From: Streptomyces echinatus
Lineage (GTDB): Bacteria; Actinomycetota; Actinomycetes; Streptomycetales; Streptomycetaceae
Length of the DNA stretch: 64,000 nt
Direction: 5' to 3'
Assembly (NCBI RefSeq): GCF_014203595.1
Contig: NZ_JACHJK010000015.1
Coordinates: 186,001-250,000, forward strand
How positions within the stretch are numbered: the stretch's first letter is position 1; each line of letters opens with the position of its first letter. A program made the translations under genes and the position numbers. Shown here piece by piece: positions 8,911-17,539 of the stretch. The notes below the pieces were generated by a model. It ran no database searches. It saw only the letters and a program-made list of their open reading frames with translations, and had not been told where the DNA came from.

Positions 8911-8943
8911 TACGCTCTTTTCGCTCTTTACGTTCTTTTCGGA
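8911..8943 (-). repeat. Three 9-bp repeats upstream of the antiporter gene
   Basis: On the minus strand three near-identical 9-mers (AAAGARCGW) follow each other. The A-rich segment contrasts sharply with the surrounding GC. It is either the 5' end of a longer antiporter reading frame or, more likely, leader/operator DNA. Confidence 0.7.
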
Positions 8944-9055
8944 TACCTCTCATCCTTTCCGGTGCGGGGCCCGGCGCCGGTGGGACCGGGCCCCGCGTCG
9001 CATCGGGACCCCGCAGAGGGGCTGTGCGCGGTCACGGACCTCCGCGACGGCGCGG

Positions 9056-10054
9056 TCAGACGTCGACGCCGCTCCTACGGGTGTCTTCGCCGGCGTGCGC
9101 CGCCTCGGCCGCCGCCTGCTTCCTGGAGGCGAGCAGGCTGGTGACGGTGGTGACGACGAGGACCGCGCAGATCACGCCGAGCGAGACCGGGATGCTGATC
9201 TCGGGCACGTGGACACCGGACTCGTGCAGGGCGTGCAGCACCAGCTTGACGCCGATGAAGCCGAGAATGATCGACAGCCCGTACGAGAGGTGGACCAGCT
9301 TCCTGAGCAGCCCGCCGATGAGGAAGTACAGCTGGCGCAGGCCCATCAGGGCGAAGGCGTTGGCGGTGAAGACGATGTACGGATCCTGGGTCAGACCGAA
9401 GATCGCGGGGATGGAGTCCAGGGCGAACAGCACGTCCGTGGTGCCGATGGCGAGCATCACGACCAGCATGGGTGTCATGACACGCTTGCCGTTCTGCCGG
9501 ATCCACAGCTTGGTGCCGTGATACCGGTCGGCCACGCCGAACTTGCGCTCCGCGGCCTTCAGGAGCTTGTTCTCCTCGTACTCCTCGTCCTCCTCGTCCG
9601 AGCGGGCCTCCTGGATGAGCTTCCAGGCGGTCCAGATCAGGAAGGCGCCGAAGAGATAGAACACCCACGAGAAGCTGGTGATGATCGCGGCCCCGGCAGC
9701 GATGAAGACCGCCCTCAGGACCAGGGCTATGAGGACTCCGACGAGTAGGACGCGCTGCTGGTACTGGGTGGGCACCGCGAACTTCGCCATGATCAGGACG
9801 AAGACGAAGAGGTTGTCGACGCTCAGCGACTTCTCGGTGATGAAGCCCGCGAAGAACTCGCCGGCCGGCCGGCCACCGCCGAAGACGAGAAGGCCGAGCC
9901 CGAAGAGGCCGGCCAGGGTGATCCAGACGACCGTCCAGACACCCGCTTCCTTGATCGACACCTCATGCGGCTTGCGGCCGATGAAGAAGTCGACCGCGAT
10001 CAGGGCGGCCAGGCCCACGATGGTGAGGACCCACAGGGTCATGGAGACTTCCAC
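9056..10054 (-). CDS. TerC-family integral membrane protein
   Basis: A 332-aa polytopic membrane protein of the TerC family, associated with tellurite/oxidative-stress resistance and, in several bacteria, manganese export. Helices start with TLWVLTIVGLAALIAVDFF. Family-typical segments include FFAGFITEKSLSVDNLFVFV with the conserved Asp/Asn, and TDVLFALDSIPAIFGLTQDP. A charged loop EEDEEYEENK follows the fifth helix. GTG at 10054 is chosen because a GGAGGT sequence precedes it and relatives begin at this point. It lies downstream of two TerD-type genes in the same direction, forming a Ter stress group; an AT-rich regulatory stretch separates it from them. Confidence 0.93.
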   Translation of the reverse strand: MEVSMTLWVLTIVGLAALIAVDFFIGRKPHEVSIKEAGVWTVVWITLAGLFGLGLLVFGGGRPAGEFFAGFITEKSLSVDNLFVFVLIMAKFAVPTQYQQRVLLVGVLIALVLRAVFIAAGAAIITSFSWVFYLFGAFLIWTAWKLIQEARSDEEDEEYEENKLLKAAERKFGVADRYHGTKLWIRQNGKRVMTPMLVVMLAIGTTDVLFALDSIPAIFGLTQDPYIVFTANAFALMGLRQLYFLIGGLLRKLVHLSYGLSIILGFIGVKLVLHALHESGVHVPEISIPVSLGVICAVLVVTTVTSLLASRKQAAAEAAHAGEDTRRSGVDV

Positions 10055-10227
10055 TGCACCTCCGGCATTACGTGACGGCAAACACAACAGCGCTGTCGCT
10101 GCCGGAGGTCTCTTCCACCCGGGATGGGCCGACGCCCCGGGACCGGAACCGGTCCGTACTGACGGGTGCGCCGCAGTCAGGGAGTACTCCCCTCCGCACG
10201 TAAAACGGTACCCAATCACCAAGGAAA

Positions 10228-10281
10228 GGTAAAGCGATCGGTAAAAGTAATACCAAGTTGCCTGCTCAGAAGCGCTTTACC
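10228..10281 (-). terminator. AT-rich nested hairpin between the TerD fusion and TerC
   Basis: A perfect 9-bp inverted repeat (GGTAAAGCG 10228-10236 / CGCTTTACC 10273-10281) encloses a smaller GGTA...TACC repeat. On the minus strand it begins at the stop codon of the TerD-fusion gene and is followed by TTTCCTT. It could be a terminator, an attenuator for terC or an operator. The surrounding 80 bp are markedly AT-rich. Confidence 0.5.
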
Positions 10282-12364
10282 AATGCTTGGCGCGTGCCTT
10301 GACCACCTCGGCGAGCACCTCTTGCAAGATCCCGCTGCCGGCCGGGACGAGTGAAGATTCGTAGGTCCAGGCGTGGCCGATCCACGGGTCGGCGAGATGG
10401 TCGTCCGGCAGCGGGGTGAGTCGCAGCAGCGAACGCCACAGCGGATCGAGCAGGGGGCCGTAGGCGGCGGCGTCCTCACGGTCGGCGACCAGCAGGAGGT
10501 GCACGCCGACGGCAGGCCCCTCGTCGGCGAGGTATCGGAGCCGGGTCACCGACCGCTCGTCGAATCCGTGCGGGAAGTCGTTGACGATCAGCAGCTGCTG
10601 TGCGGTGTCCACATCGGCCGGCAGCGCCTCGGCCGCACCGTTGCGCAGCGCCATCTGCACCAGGTCGACCCGCCGGGTGAGCCTCTCCAACATCTGTGAG
10701 ACCCCTGCCGCCCCGGTCGCGGGCGGTGCCGCGAGAACCCCGGCCTGGGTCAGCGGCAGCAGCGCCCGCGCCCCGGCGCCGGCCGCGTCGACGACCTGCA
10801 CGGCGAACGCCCCGGGCGGGTGGACGGCGAGCAGGCGGGCCGCGACGGCGACCGCAACCTCGACCGCCAGATGCCGCACCTCGGCGGAGTCCGGCCCGGG
10901 GTCGTCGAAGGCCGCGGCCGGGCCGCTGTCGATCCACAGCCCCCGTTCCAGCGGCATCCTCACCAGCAGCGGGATACGCAGCGGGACGCTCTCGGGAAGA
11001 TGGAGATCACCGAGCCGCAGGGCCATCGGTGGCTCGGACGGGGCACGGTGGGCATGCCAGACGGGGTTGTCCCAGCGGGCATAGGCGGGTGGGAGCGCGG
11101 GCTCGACCACCTCCGCCTCGGCGGTGAGCTGGGCCAGGTCGCGGTCGAGGGCGGCACGTGCCTGGTCGGCCAGCTGCGTCCGGCGGGCGAGGGCCGCCTC
11201 GCGGGCGGCGTCGACCGCCCCGCCGAGCCGCGCGCGCGGGTCCGCGAGGGCCTGGTCCAGCTCCTTCTCCAGGCGGGAGTCGGCGAATTCGACGGCACTG
11301 CGGTAGGCGGCGGTGGTGCGGGCCAGGTCCTCGAACATGCCCCAGATCTGGTTGTACAGCCGCTCCTCCAAGGACCAGCCCACGGCGTCTCCGGCGACGG
11401 GCCGAGCGGGCTGCCCGTCGGCGTCCGAGGGCACCGGAGGCGGGGGCGGCGAGGGAGTGACGCGGGTGCGCCGGGGATGCGTGTAGTCGACCGGGCCGGC
11501 GGGGTGGCGGAGCCCGGAACCGCCGTCGCCGTCGGGGCTCTGCGGGCCGTGCGGGCGTGCCGGCTCCGCCGGCCCGGAGGCGGAGATCTCCTCTGAAGCG
11601 GACGCGGCCGGCGGTGCGGAGGCGGCCTGAGAGCCCGGAGAGGTGTGCGGAGAGGTAGGCGTCCGAGGGGCCGAAGGCTGCTCGGGTCCGGAAGCGGTCT
11701 GAGCTGTCTGCGGAGCGGAGGGCGCCCGGCGGCCCGGCACGGGCTGGGTGGCGGAAGCCGTGGCCGTCCGGGGGGACGGCTCGCCCGGCGGTACGGGTGC
11801 CGTGTGGTGCGGGTCGTGGGCCGCCGCCTCGTAGATCACCGTCGCGAGGTCGTCGGCGGTGTCATGCAGCCCCTGGTCGGCGAGGAGCGCGGGAAGACCG
11901 TCCGCGTAGCCCTGGCCCATCGCCCGTACCTTCCAGGCGCCCTGTCTGCGGTACAGCTCCAGGGCGATCACGGCCGACTCGGCGTTCAGGCCGGTGACCG
12001 TGTAAGAGACCTGTTCGGCGCCGTCGAGACCGCACACGGCGGTGTGCGGGGCCGGGACGGCACCGAAGCGGAGCGGCCCCGCTGTGCCGGTGGGCAGGGC
12101 GAGGAACACGTCGACGCGGTGCACGGCCGCGGGCAGGCCGGTCAGGTCGACGGTCACACGGTGCTCGGCGGCGGCGTGCCGCGGCACCTCGACGCCGGAC
12201 AGGGCGGGGGCGCCGGGGTGGGCCACCCACTCGCGGCCGTGCACCGTGCCGTGCTCGTCACCCAGTGCCACGCCGGCCACGACCGGCACTCCGGCGGAGA
12301 TCCGGATCTCCAGCCGGTCCTGGGACAGCGGGTGGTTCTGCCCCCGCACCAGCTCGGCCGCCAT
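10277..12364 (-). CDS. TerD-domain fusion protein with inactive ATPase-like C-terminus
   Basis: A 695-aa cytoplasmic protein of a Ter stress cluster. Residues 1-190 are a TerD-like domain (VFLALPTG, GLNAESAVIALELYRRQGAWK are typical). Residues 190-320 are Pro/Ala/Ser-rich linker. Residues 340-410 contain a helical, probably coiled-coil region (RLEKELDQALADPRARLGG). The C-terminal 280 residues resemble an FtsK/HerA-type ATPase fold: LLIVNDFPHGF looks like a Walker B strand and GVHLLLVADRED like the following strand, but where Walker A should be there is RMPLERGLWIDSGP with no GKS/T. The ATPase comparison is my inference; TerD membership is firm. Stop is TAA, uncommon here. Confidence 0.8.
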   Translation of the reverse strand: MAAELVRGQNHPLSQDRLEIRISAGVPVVAGVALGDEHGTVHGREWVAHPGAPALSGVEVPRHAAAEHRVTVDLTGLPAAVHRVDVFLALPTGTAGPLRFGAVPAPHTAVCGLDGAEQVSYTVTGLNAESAVIALELYRRQGAWKVRAMGQGYADGLPALLADQGLHDTADDLATVIYEAAAHDPHHTAPVPPGEPSPRTATASATQPVPGRRAPSAPQTAQTASGPEQPSAPRTPTSPHTSPGSQAASAPPAASASEEISASGPAEPARPHGPQSPDGDGGSGLRHPAGPVDYTHPRRTRVTPSPPPPPVPSDADGQPARPVAGDAVGWSLEERLYNQIWGMFEDLARTTAAYRSAVEFADSRLEKELDQALADPRARLGGAVDAAREAALARRTQLADQARAALDRDLAQLTAEAEVVEPALPPAYARWDNPVWHAHRAPSEPPMALRLGDLHLPESVPLRIPLLVRMPLERGLWIDSGPAAAFDDPGPDSAEVRHLAVEVAVAVAARLLAVHPPGAFAVQVVDAAGAGARALLPLTQAGVLAAPPATGAAGVSQMLERLTRRVDLVQMALRNGAAEALPADVDTAQQLLIVNDFPHGFDERSVTRLRYLADEGPAVGVHLLLVADREDAAAYGPLLDPLWRSLLRLTPLPDDHLADPWIGHAWTYESSLVPAGSGILQEVLAEVVKARAKHW

Positions 12365-12446
12365 CGCCGTCGCCCCCTGTGTCGTTCTGTCGTGCGTATC
12401 GCGCCCGGCGAGGGGCGGTCCGTTCCGGGGAGCCCTCTTCCGTATC

Positions 12447-12483
12447 GGGCCGGCGCCGGGCGATGACTTCGCCCGGCCGGCCC
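12447..12483 (-). terminator. GC-rich hairpin between the two terD-type genes
   Basis: Two arms of 14-16 bases (beginning GGGCCGG and ending CCGGCCC) pair with one 2-base bulge around a 7-base ATGACTT loop. There is no T-tract, as is common in Streptomyces. Located after the TerD stop codon, it probably limits read-through into the TerD fusion gene. Confidence 0.6.
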
Positions 12484-12528
12484 GAGCGCGCCGGGCCCCA
12501 TGTCTCCCGCAGGAGCGGGAGTCGGGCT

Positions 12529-13107
12529 CTAGAGGTGCGGCAGGATCGCCGGCATCAGGTCCTGGAAGGTGCGGCCGTTGGCCGGGGCGCCGATGGCGGT
12601 CATCGTCCAGCTGGCGCCTGCCCGGTGCACCTTGGCCATGATCTGGGCGGTGTACTCGCCGCCGCCGGCCAGGGTGTATCGGGCGAGTTCCTGGCCGTTG
12701 GTCTCGTCCACGAGCCGGCAGAACGCGTTCTGCACCTCCTGGAAGGTCTGGCCGGTGAAGGAGTTCACGGTGAAGACGATCTGGTCGACGTGGACCGGGA
12801 CGCGCTGCAGGTCGACCAGGATCGCCTCGTCGTCCCCGCCCTGACCCACTCCGCCGACGAGGTTGTCACCGGTGTGGCGCACGGAACCGTCGTCGCTCAC
12901 CAGGTGACGGAAGAAGACGACGTCCGTGGGCTGTCCGTCGGCGAAGAGGACCGCCGAGGCGTCCAGGTCGATCTCCCGGGTGCGGGAGCCGAACAGCCCA
13001 CGCCGCTTGGCCGCCTGCCAGCCCAGCCCCATACGGACCGCGGTCAGGGTGGCCCCGTCCTTCTTCTCCAGGCTGATGGCCTGACCCTTGGACAAGTTGA
13101 CGGACAC
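12529..13107 (-). CDS. TerD family stress protein
   Basis: A 192-aa TerD-type calcium-binding stress protein, cytoplasmic or membrane-associated. The opening SVNLSKGQAISLEKKDG, then REIDLDASAVLFADG, SVRHTGDNLVGG and DEAILVDLQRVP are the canonical TerD strands with the acidic Ca2+ sites. Length equals the family norm. GTG at 13107 gives the conserved N-terminus and has GAGGGG upstream; a longer reading frame to 13242 has no family similarity. Upstream on the minus strand a TAGGGT sequence near 13179 may be its -10 box. With the TerD fusion and TerC downstream it forms the Ter group. Confidence 0.95.
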   Translation of the reverse strand: MSVNLSKGQAISLEKKDGATLTAVRMGLGWQAAKRRGLFGSRTREIDLDASAVLFADGQPTDVVFFRHLVSDDGSVRHTGDNLVGGVGQGGDDEAILVDLQRVPVHVDQIVFTVNSFTGQTFQEVQNAFCRLVDETNGQELARYTLAGGGEYTAQIMAKVHRAGASWTMTAIGAPANGRTFQDLMPAILPHL

Positions 13108-13280
13108 GGCTGAATCCCCTCTCGACGTTCCCCTGTTGCCGCGCCGAGCCGTTCCCGTGCCCTGCGCGGTTGTCCAGAACCCTACGCAGGGCCACTGACA
13201 GTGCCGACCCCGGCCCGCGCTTTTGTGTCGGTGTTGCAACACTTGGCGGATATGCCGAGGTCGGCGTCGGCAGCCGAGGC

Positions 13281-15428
13281 TCAGGCCAGGCCGGCCTCCC
13301 GCATCTGGCGCAGCTCCTTCTTCATCTCGGAGACCTCGTCCCGCAGCCGGGCGGCGATCTCGAACTGCAGCTCCGCCGCTGCGGCACGCATGCGCTCGGT
13401 CATCTCCTCGATCTGCTCCGCGAGTTCGGCCGCCGGACGGTCCGTGGGCACCGCCTTGCCCTTGGCGGTCTTGGCCGCCTTGCCGGCTTTCGCGCCCTTG
13501 GCCGCCTTGTCGCCGAGCGACGGAACGGGGGCCTTGGCGCCCTTGCCGTCCTTCGTGCTGCGGTAACCGGAGCCGAGGAGCTGTTCGGTGTCGACCTCCT
13601 CGCGGGCGATCTGCGCGACGATGTCGTTGATCTTCTTGCGCAGCGGCTGCGGGTCGATGCCGTTCGCCTTGTTGTAGGCGACCTGCTTCTCCCGGCGGCG
13701 GTTGGTCTCGTCGATGGCCTTCTCCATCGCCGGAGTGATCTTGTCGGCGTACATGTGGACCTGGCCGGAGACGTTGCGCGCCGCGCGGCCGATGGTCTGG
13801 ATCAGCGACGTGCCCGAGCGGAGGAAGCCCTCCTTGTCGGCGTCCAGGATCGCCACCAGGGACACCTCGGGCAGGTCCAGGCCCTCACGGAGGAGGTTGA
13901 TGCCGACCAGGACGTCGTACTCACCGGAGCGCAGTTCGCGCAGCAGCTCGACCCGGCGCAGGGTGTCGACGTCGCTGTGCAGGTAGCGGACCTGGATGCC
14001 GAGTTCCAGGAAGTAGTCGGTGAGGTCCTCGGCCATCTTCTTGGTCAGCGTGGTGACGAGGACCCGCTCGTCCTTCTCGGTGCGCCGACGGATTTCGTGC
14101 ACCAGGTCGTCGATCTGGCCCTCGGTGGGCTTGACCACGACCTCCGGGTCGACCAGGCCGGTCGGGCGGATGATCTGCTCCACGGTGCCGTCGGAGCGGG
14201 ACAGCTCGTAGGCGCCCGGGGTGGCCGACAGATAGACGGTCTGCCCGATGCGCTCCTGAAACTCTTCCCACTTCAGAGGGCGGTTGTCCAGGGCGGAGGG
14301 CAGACGGAAGCCATGGTCCACCAGGGTGCGCTTGCGGGAGGCGTCGCCCTCGTACATCGCGCCGATCTGCGGGACCGTGACGTGTGACTCGTCGATGACG
14401 AGCAGGAAGTCGTCCGGGAAGTAGTCCAGCAGGGTGTTGGGCGGAGAGCCGGGCAGGCGGCCGTCGAAGTGCATCGAGTAGTTCTCCACGCCGGAGCAGG
14501 AGCCGATCTGGCGGAGCATCTCGATGTCGTACGTGGTGCGCATGCGCAGGCGCTGGGCCTCCAGGAGCTTGCCCTGCTTCTCCAGCTCGGCGAGGCGCTC
14601 CCCCAGCTCCTTCTCGATGTCGTTGACGGCCCGCTCCAGGCGCTCGGGGCCGGCGACGTAGTGGGAGGCGGGGAAGACGTACAGCTGCCGGTCGTCGCTG
14701 ATGATCTCGCCGGTGAGCGGGTGGAGCGTGGACAGGGCCTCGATCTCGTCGCCGAACATCTCGATGCGGACGGCCAGCTCCTCGTAGACCGGGAAGATCT
14801 CGATGGTGTCGCCGCGGACCCGGAAGGTGCCGCGGCTGAAGGCCATGTCGTTGCGCGTGTACTGGATGTCGACGAAGCGGCGCAGCAGTTCGTCCCGGTC
14901 GATCTCGTCGCCGACCCGGAGGGGGACCATGCGGTCCACGTACTCCTGCGGGGTACCGAGGCCGTAGATGCAGGACACCGAGGCGACCACGACGACGTCA
15001 CGGCGGGTGAGCAGCGAGTTCGTCGCCGAGTGGCGCAGGCGCTCGACCTCCTCGTTGATCGAGGAGTCCTTCTCGATGTAGGTGTCGGACTGCGGGACGT
15101 AGGCCTCGGGCTGGTAATAGTCGTAGTACGAGACGAAGTACTCGACCGCGTTGTTCGGGAGGAGCTCGCGGAACTCGTTGGCCAGCTGGGCGGCCAGCGT
15201 CTTGTTCGGCGCCATCACGAGCGTGGGGCGCTGGAGCTTCTCGATCATCCACGCCGTGGTGGCGGACTTGCCGGTGCCGGTCGCGCCCAGGAGGACGACG
15301 TCCTTCTCGCCGGCCTCGATGCGCTTGGCCAGGTCGGCGATGGCCGTCGGCTGGTCACCGCTGGGCTGGTAGGGGCTGACGACCTCGAAGGGCGCCACCG
15401 TGCGTTCGATGTGGGAAACGGGCCGCAT
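13281..15428 (-). CDS. uvrB: Excinuclease ABC subunit UvrB
   Basis: A 715-aa helicase-like core of nucleotide excision repair that verifies damage and recruits UvrC. Walker A GATGTGKSATTA is near residue 48; the beta-hairpin region EYFVSYYDYYQPEAYVPQ, DEXX-type DESHVTVPQ, and RxGRAARN-like IGRAARNVSG are all intact. The C-terminal UVR motif (AELAEQIEEMTERMRAAAAE) that contacts UvrC/UvrA is at about residues 672-706. A Lys/Ala-rich linker (GAKAPVP...KAAKTAKGK) before it is typical of actinobacteria. The ATG giving RPVSHIERTVAPFEV is chosen over one ten codons upstream. It is transcribed toward the Ter genes but separate from them. Confidence 0.98.
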   Translation of the reverse strand: MRPVSHIERTVAPFEVVSPYQPSGDQPTAIADLAKRIEAGEKDVVLLGATGTGKSATTAWMIEKLQRPTLVMAPNKTLAAQLANEFRELLPNNAVEYFVSYYDYYQPEAYVPQSDTYIEKDSSINEEVERLRHSATNSLLTRRDVVVVASVSCIYGLGTPQEYVDRMVPLRVGDEIDRDELLRRFVDIQYTRNDMAFSRGTFRVRGDTIEIFPVYEELAVRIEMFGDEIEALSTLHPLTGEIISDDRQLYVFPASHYVAGPERLERAVNDIEKELGERLAELEKQGKLLEAQRLRMRTTYDIEMLRQIGSCSGVENYSMHFDGRLPGSPPNTLLDYFPDDFLLVIDESHVTVPQIGAMYEGDASRKRTLVDHGFRLPSALDNRPLKWEEFQERIGQTVYLSATPGAYELSRSDGTVEQIIRPTGLVDPEVVVKPTEGQIDDLVHEIRRRTEKDERVLVTTLTKKMAEDLTDYFLELGIQVRYLHSDVDTLRRVELLRELRSGEYDVLVGINLLREGLDLPEVSLVAILDADKEGFLRSGTSLIQTIGRAARNVSGQVHMYADKITPAMEKAIDETNRRREKQVAYNKANGIDPQPLRKKINDIVAQIAREEVDTEQLLGSGYRSTKDGKGAKAPVPSLGDKAAKGAKAGKAAKTAKGKAVPTDRPAAELAEQIEEMTERMRAAAAELQFEIAARLRDEVSEMKKELRQMREAGLA

Positions 15429-15477
15429 GTCATCCACCGTACGACCCCGCACTGACAACGGGTCCCGATCAGCGGTT

Positions 15478-16347
15478 TCAGGGGGTGCGGGAGCCGTGGT
15501 GCTCGGGCCGTCGGGCCGTCCTGCGGCCCTCGTGGAGCGCGGGGCGACGGTCCGTGTGGGAGGCGGCGGCGGTGGCCGGGACGCCCGGTTTGTGCTCGAC
15601 GGGCCTCCAGGCGGGCCGGCCGACGGCCATCAGCGGGTCGAAGATCACGACGACGCCCGCGAGCAGCAGGAAGGCGAGGGGGCCGATCAGCATCGGCGCG
15701 AGTGTGGACGCCGCGGGCGCGCCCCCGGCGGTGTGGGAGGCACCGTCGAGGTGGACGCCCAGGGCGGCCATTCCGGTGTAGTGCATGCCGCTGACCGCGA
15801 GCCCCATGACGAGGCTCGCGCCCACGCTCCACGCGAAGCCCCGCACCTGTCCGGCGGCCCACAGGGCGGCGGTGGCGGCGACGACGGCTATGACGACGGA
15901 GGCGGAGACGGTGAACGTGTTGTAGGTGAACCGCCCGTGGAAACTGACACCCGCCATGCCGAGGTAATGCATCGAGGCGACGCCCAGACCGGTGATCGTG
16001 CCGCCGGTGAAGAGCGGGGTTCCGGTGGCGCCCCGGTAGCCCACGATGAAGATCCCGACGCCGACCATCACGATGGCGAGCCCGAGACTCGCGTAGGTGA
16101 GCGGCTTGTCGTAGTGGATCTGCGTCTCCTCGATGCTGAAGCCCATCATGGCGACGAAGTGCATGGTCCAGATGCCGGAACCGATCGCCGCCGAGCCGAG
16201 GGCCAGCCAGGCGGGGCGCCGGGAGTGCGTGACCAGCAGAGACCTCGTGGTGCAGCGGAGACCCAGGGCGCCGCCGAGGCAGGCCATCAGATAGGCCACC
16301 AATGGGGTGACGGCCCCATAGCTGAATCCGTCGACCGTGCCTTGCAT
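15478..16347 (-). CDS. MHYT-domain integral membrane sensor
   Basis: A 289-aa protein with about seven membrane helices and three copies of the MHYT signature: SGIWTMHFVAMMGFS, GLGVASMHYLGMAGVSF and AVSGMHYTGMAALGVHL. The family is proposed to sense oxygen, CO or NO through copper bound by the Met/His pairs. The N-terminal region has a helix ending in the basic loop TRSLLVTHSRR. No GGDEF, EAL or kinase domain follows; the tail is only about 50 polar residues, so it must act through a partner or on its own. ATG 16347 starts just before the first helix with GGAAGGG upstream. It is 49 bp downstream of uvrB's start region and co-directional with it. Confidence 0.88.
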   Translation of the reverse strand: MQGTVDGFSYGAVTPLVAYLMACLGGALGLRCTTRSLLVTHSRRPAWLALGSAAIGSGIWTMHFVAMMGFSIEETQIHYDKPLTYASLGLAIVMVGVGIFIVGYRGATGTPLFTGGTITGLGVASMHYLGMAGVSFHGRFTYNTFTVSASVVIAVVAATAALWAAGQVRGFAWSVGASLVMGLAVSGMHYTGMAALGVHLDGASHTAGGAPAASTLAPMLIGPLAFLLLAGVVVIFDPLMAVGRPAWRPVEHKPGVPATAAASHTDRRPALHEGRRTARRPEHHGSRTP

Positions 16348-16626
16348 CCGCGGCTGCCCTTCCGCCTTCTTGCGTCCCGGAAAACTCGAATATGCCCCCG
16401 TCCCAGGACCGCGCGGGCGGTCAGGGTTGTCGCAGAGAGTATGACCCCCACCGGAATGGTCGAACGATTTTCCGGCAAAGAAACACGGCCTTGCCCCAGA
16501 TGTGCGCCACCGGTGAGTGGTCTGGGACATCTCCATTCAGTGTGTGGCCATCGTGCGCCCGGGTGCCGTTGACCCTGAAGTGTCACTCTGGTGGCTGTCG
16601 GTATTCATTCGACGCGAGGAGTGTGC

Positions 16627-17499
16627 ATGTACGTACGCGTAGTCGCCGCCACGGTCGCCGCGGCCCTGGGGACGGCGGCGGCCCTGCTGAGCCCCGGCTC
16701 CGACGCCCGGGCGGGCGAGCACGGTGTCCCCACGGTGATCGCTCACCGAGGCGCCTCCGCGTACGCGCCCGAGAACACGCTGGCCTCCATCGACAAGGCC
16801 GCCGAGCTGGGCTTCTCCTGGGTCGAGAACGACGTGCAGCGCACCAGGGACGGCGAGCTGGTCGTCCTGCACGACGACAGCCTGCAGCGCACCACCAACG
16901 TCGAGGACGTCTTCCCCGGCCGGGCGCCGTGGAAGGTGCGGGACTTCACCGCCGCCGAGATCGCCCGGCTGGACGCGGGCAGCTGGTACTCCCCCGCGTA
17001 CGCGGGCGCGCGCGTGCCGACACTGAAGCAGTACATGCGGCGGGTCGAGCGCAACCACGAGAAACTGCTCCTGGAGATCAAGAACCCGGAGCTGTACCCG
17101 GGCATCGAGCAGCAGACGCTGAAGCTTCTCGGCAACGAGGGCTGGCTGAGCGGCGGTCATCTGCGCCGGCTGATCGTGCAGAGCTTCAGCGCCGACAGCA
17201 TGCGCACCGTGCACGAGCTGAAGCCGGCGGTCACCACCGCCTACCTCGGCAAGCCCTCCGTGGCGCAGCTGCACCAGTTCGCCGGCTTCACGGATCTCAT
17301 CAATCCGTCGTACGGGTCGCTCTCCCGGGGCTACGTCTCGACGGTGCATGCCTTCGACGGGCCGCACGGACGGCCGCTCGGGGTGTTCGCCTGGACGGTG
17401 GACGACGCGGCCACCGCCCGCAGGGCCGCGGGCTACGGCGTGGACGGGGTCATCAGCAACAAGCCCGACGTGGTGCGGGCGGCACTGGGTTCGGACTGA
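16627..17499 (+). CDS. Secreted glycerophosphodiester phosphodiesterase
   Basis: A 290-aa enzyme that hydrolyses glycerophosphodiesters to glycerol-3-phosphate and an alcohol, probably outside the membrane. An N-terminal signal peptide (VVAATVAAALGTAAALLS with a processing site around ARAG) precedes the GDPD TIM barrel. Catalytic and metal residues are visible in VIAHRGASAYAPENTLAS, VENDVQRTRDGELVVLHDD and LLLEIKNPELYPG. Near the C-terminus GVFAWTVDDAATARR and YGVDGVISNKPD are family-typical. The ATG is set by GAGGAG at 16616-16621, five bases upstream; a GTG two codons earlier overlaps that SD and is less likely. It may scavenge phosphate from lipid head groups. Confidence 0.93.
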   Translation: MYVRVVAATVAAALGTAAALLSPGSDARAGEHGVPTVIAHRGASAYAPENTLASIDKAAELGFSWVENDVQRTRDGELVVLHDDSLQRTTNVEDVFPGRAPWKVRDFTAAEIARLDAGSWYSPAYAGARVPTLKQYMRRVERNHEKLLLEIKNPELYPGIEQQTLKLLGNEGWLSGGHLRRLIVQSFSADSMRTVHELKPAVTTAYLGKPSVAQLHQFAGFTDLINPSYGSLSRGYVSTVHAFDGPHGRPLGVFAWTVDDAATARRAAGYGVDGVISNKPDVVRAALGSD

Positions 17500-17539
17500 G
17501 CCGGCGGGCGTTGTCAGTGGCGGGTCGTACCGTGGGCGC

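Noticed and set aside
13231..13242. Palindrome GTGTTGCAACAC between terD and uvrB
   Set aside because: Short single site without nearby promoter elements; could be chance, so not listed as an operator.
13170..14387. Plus-strand 405-codon frame opposite uvrB
   Set aside because: Mirror frame of uvrB; strings of Leu/Gly/Val/Asp typical of antisense shadows in high-GC DNA.
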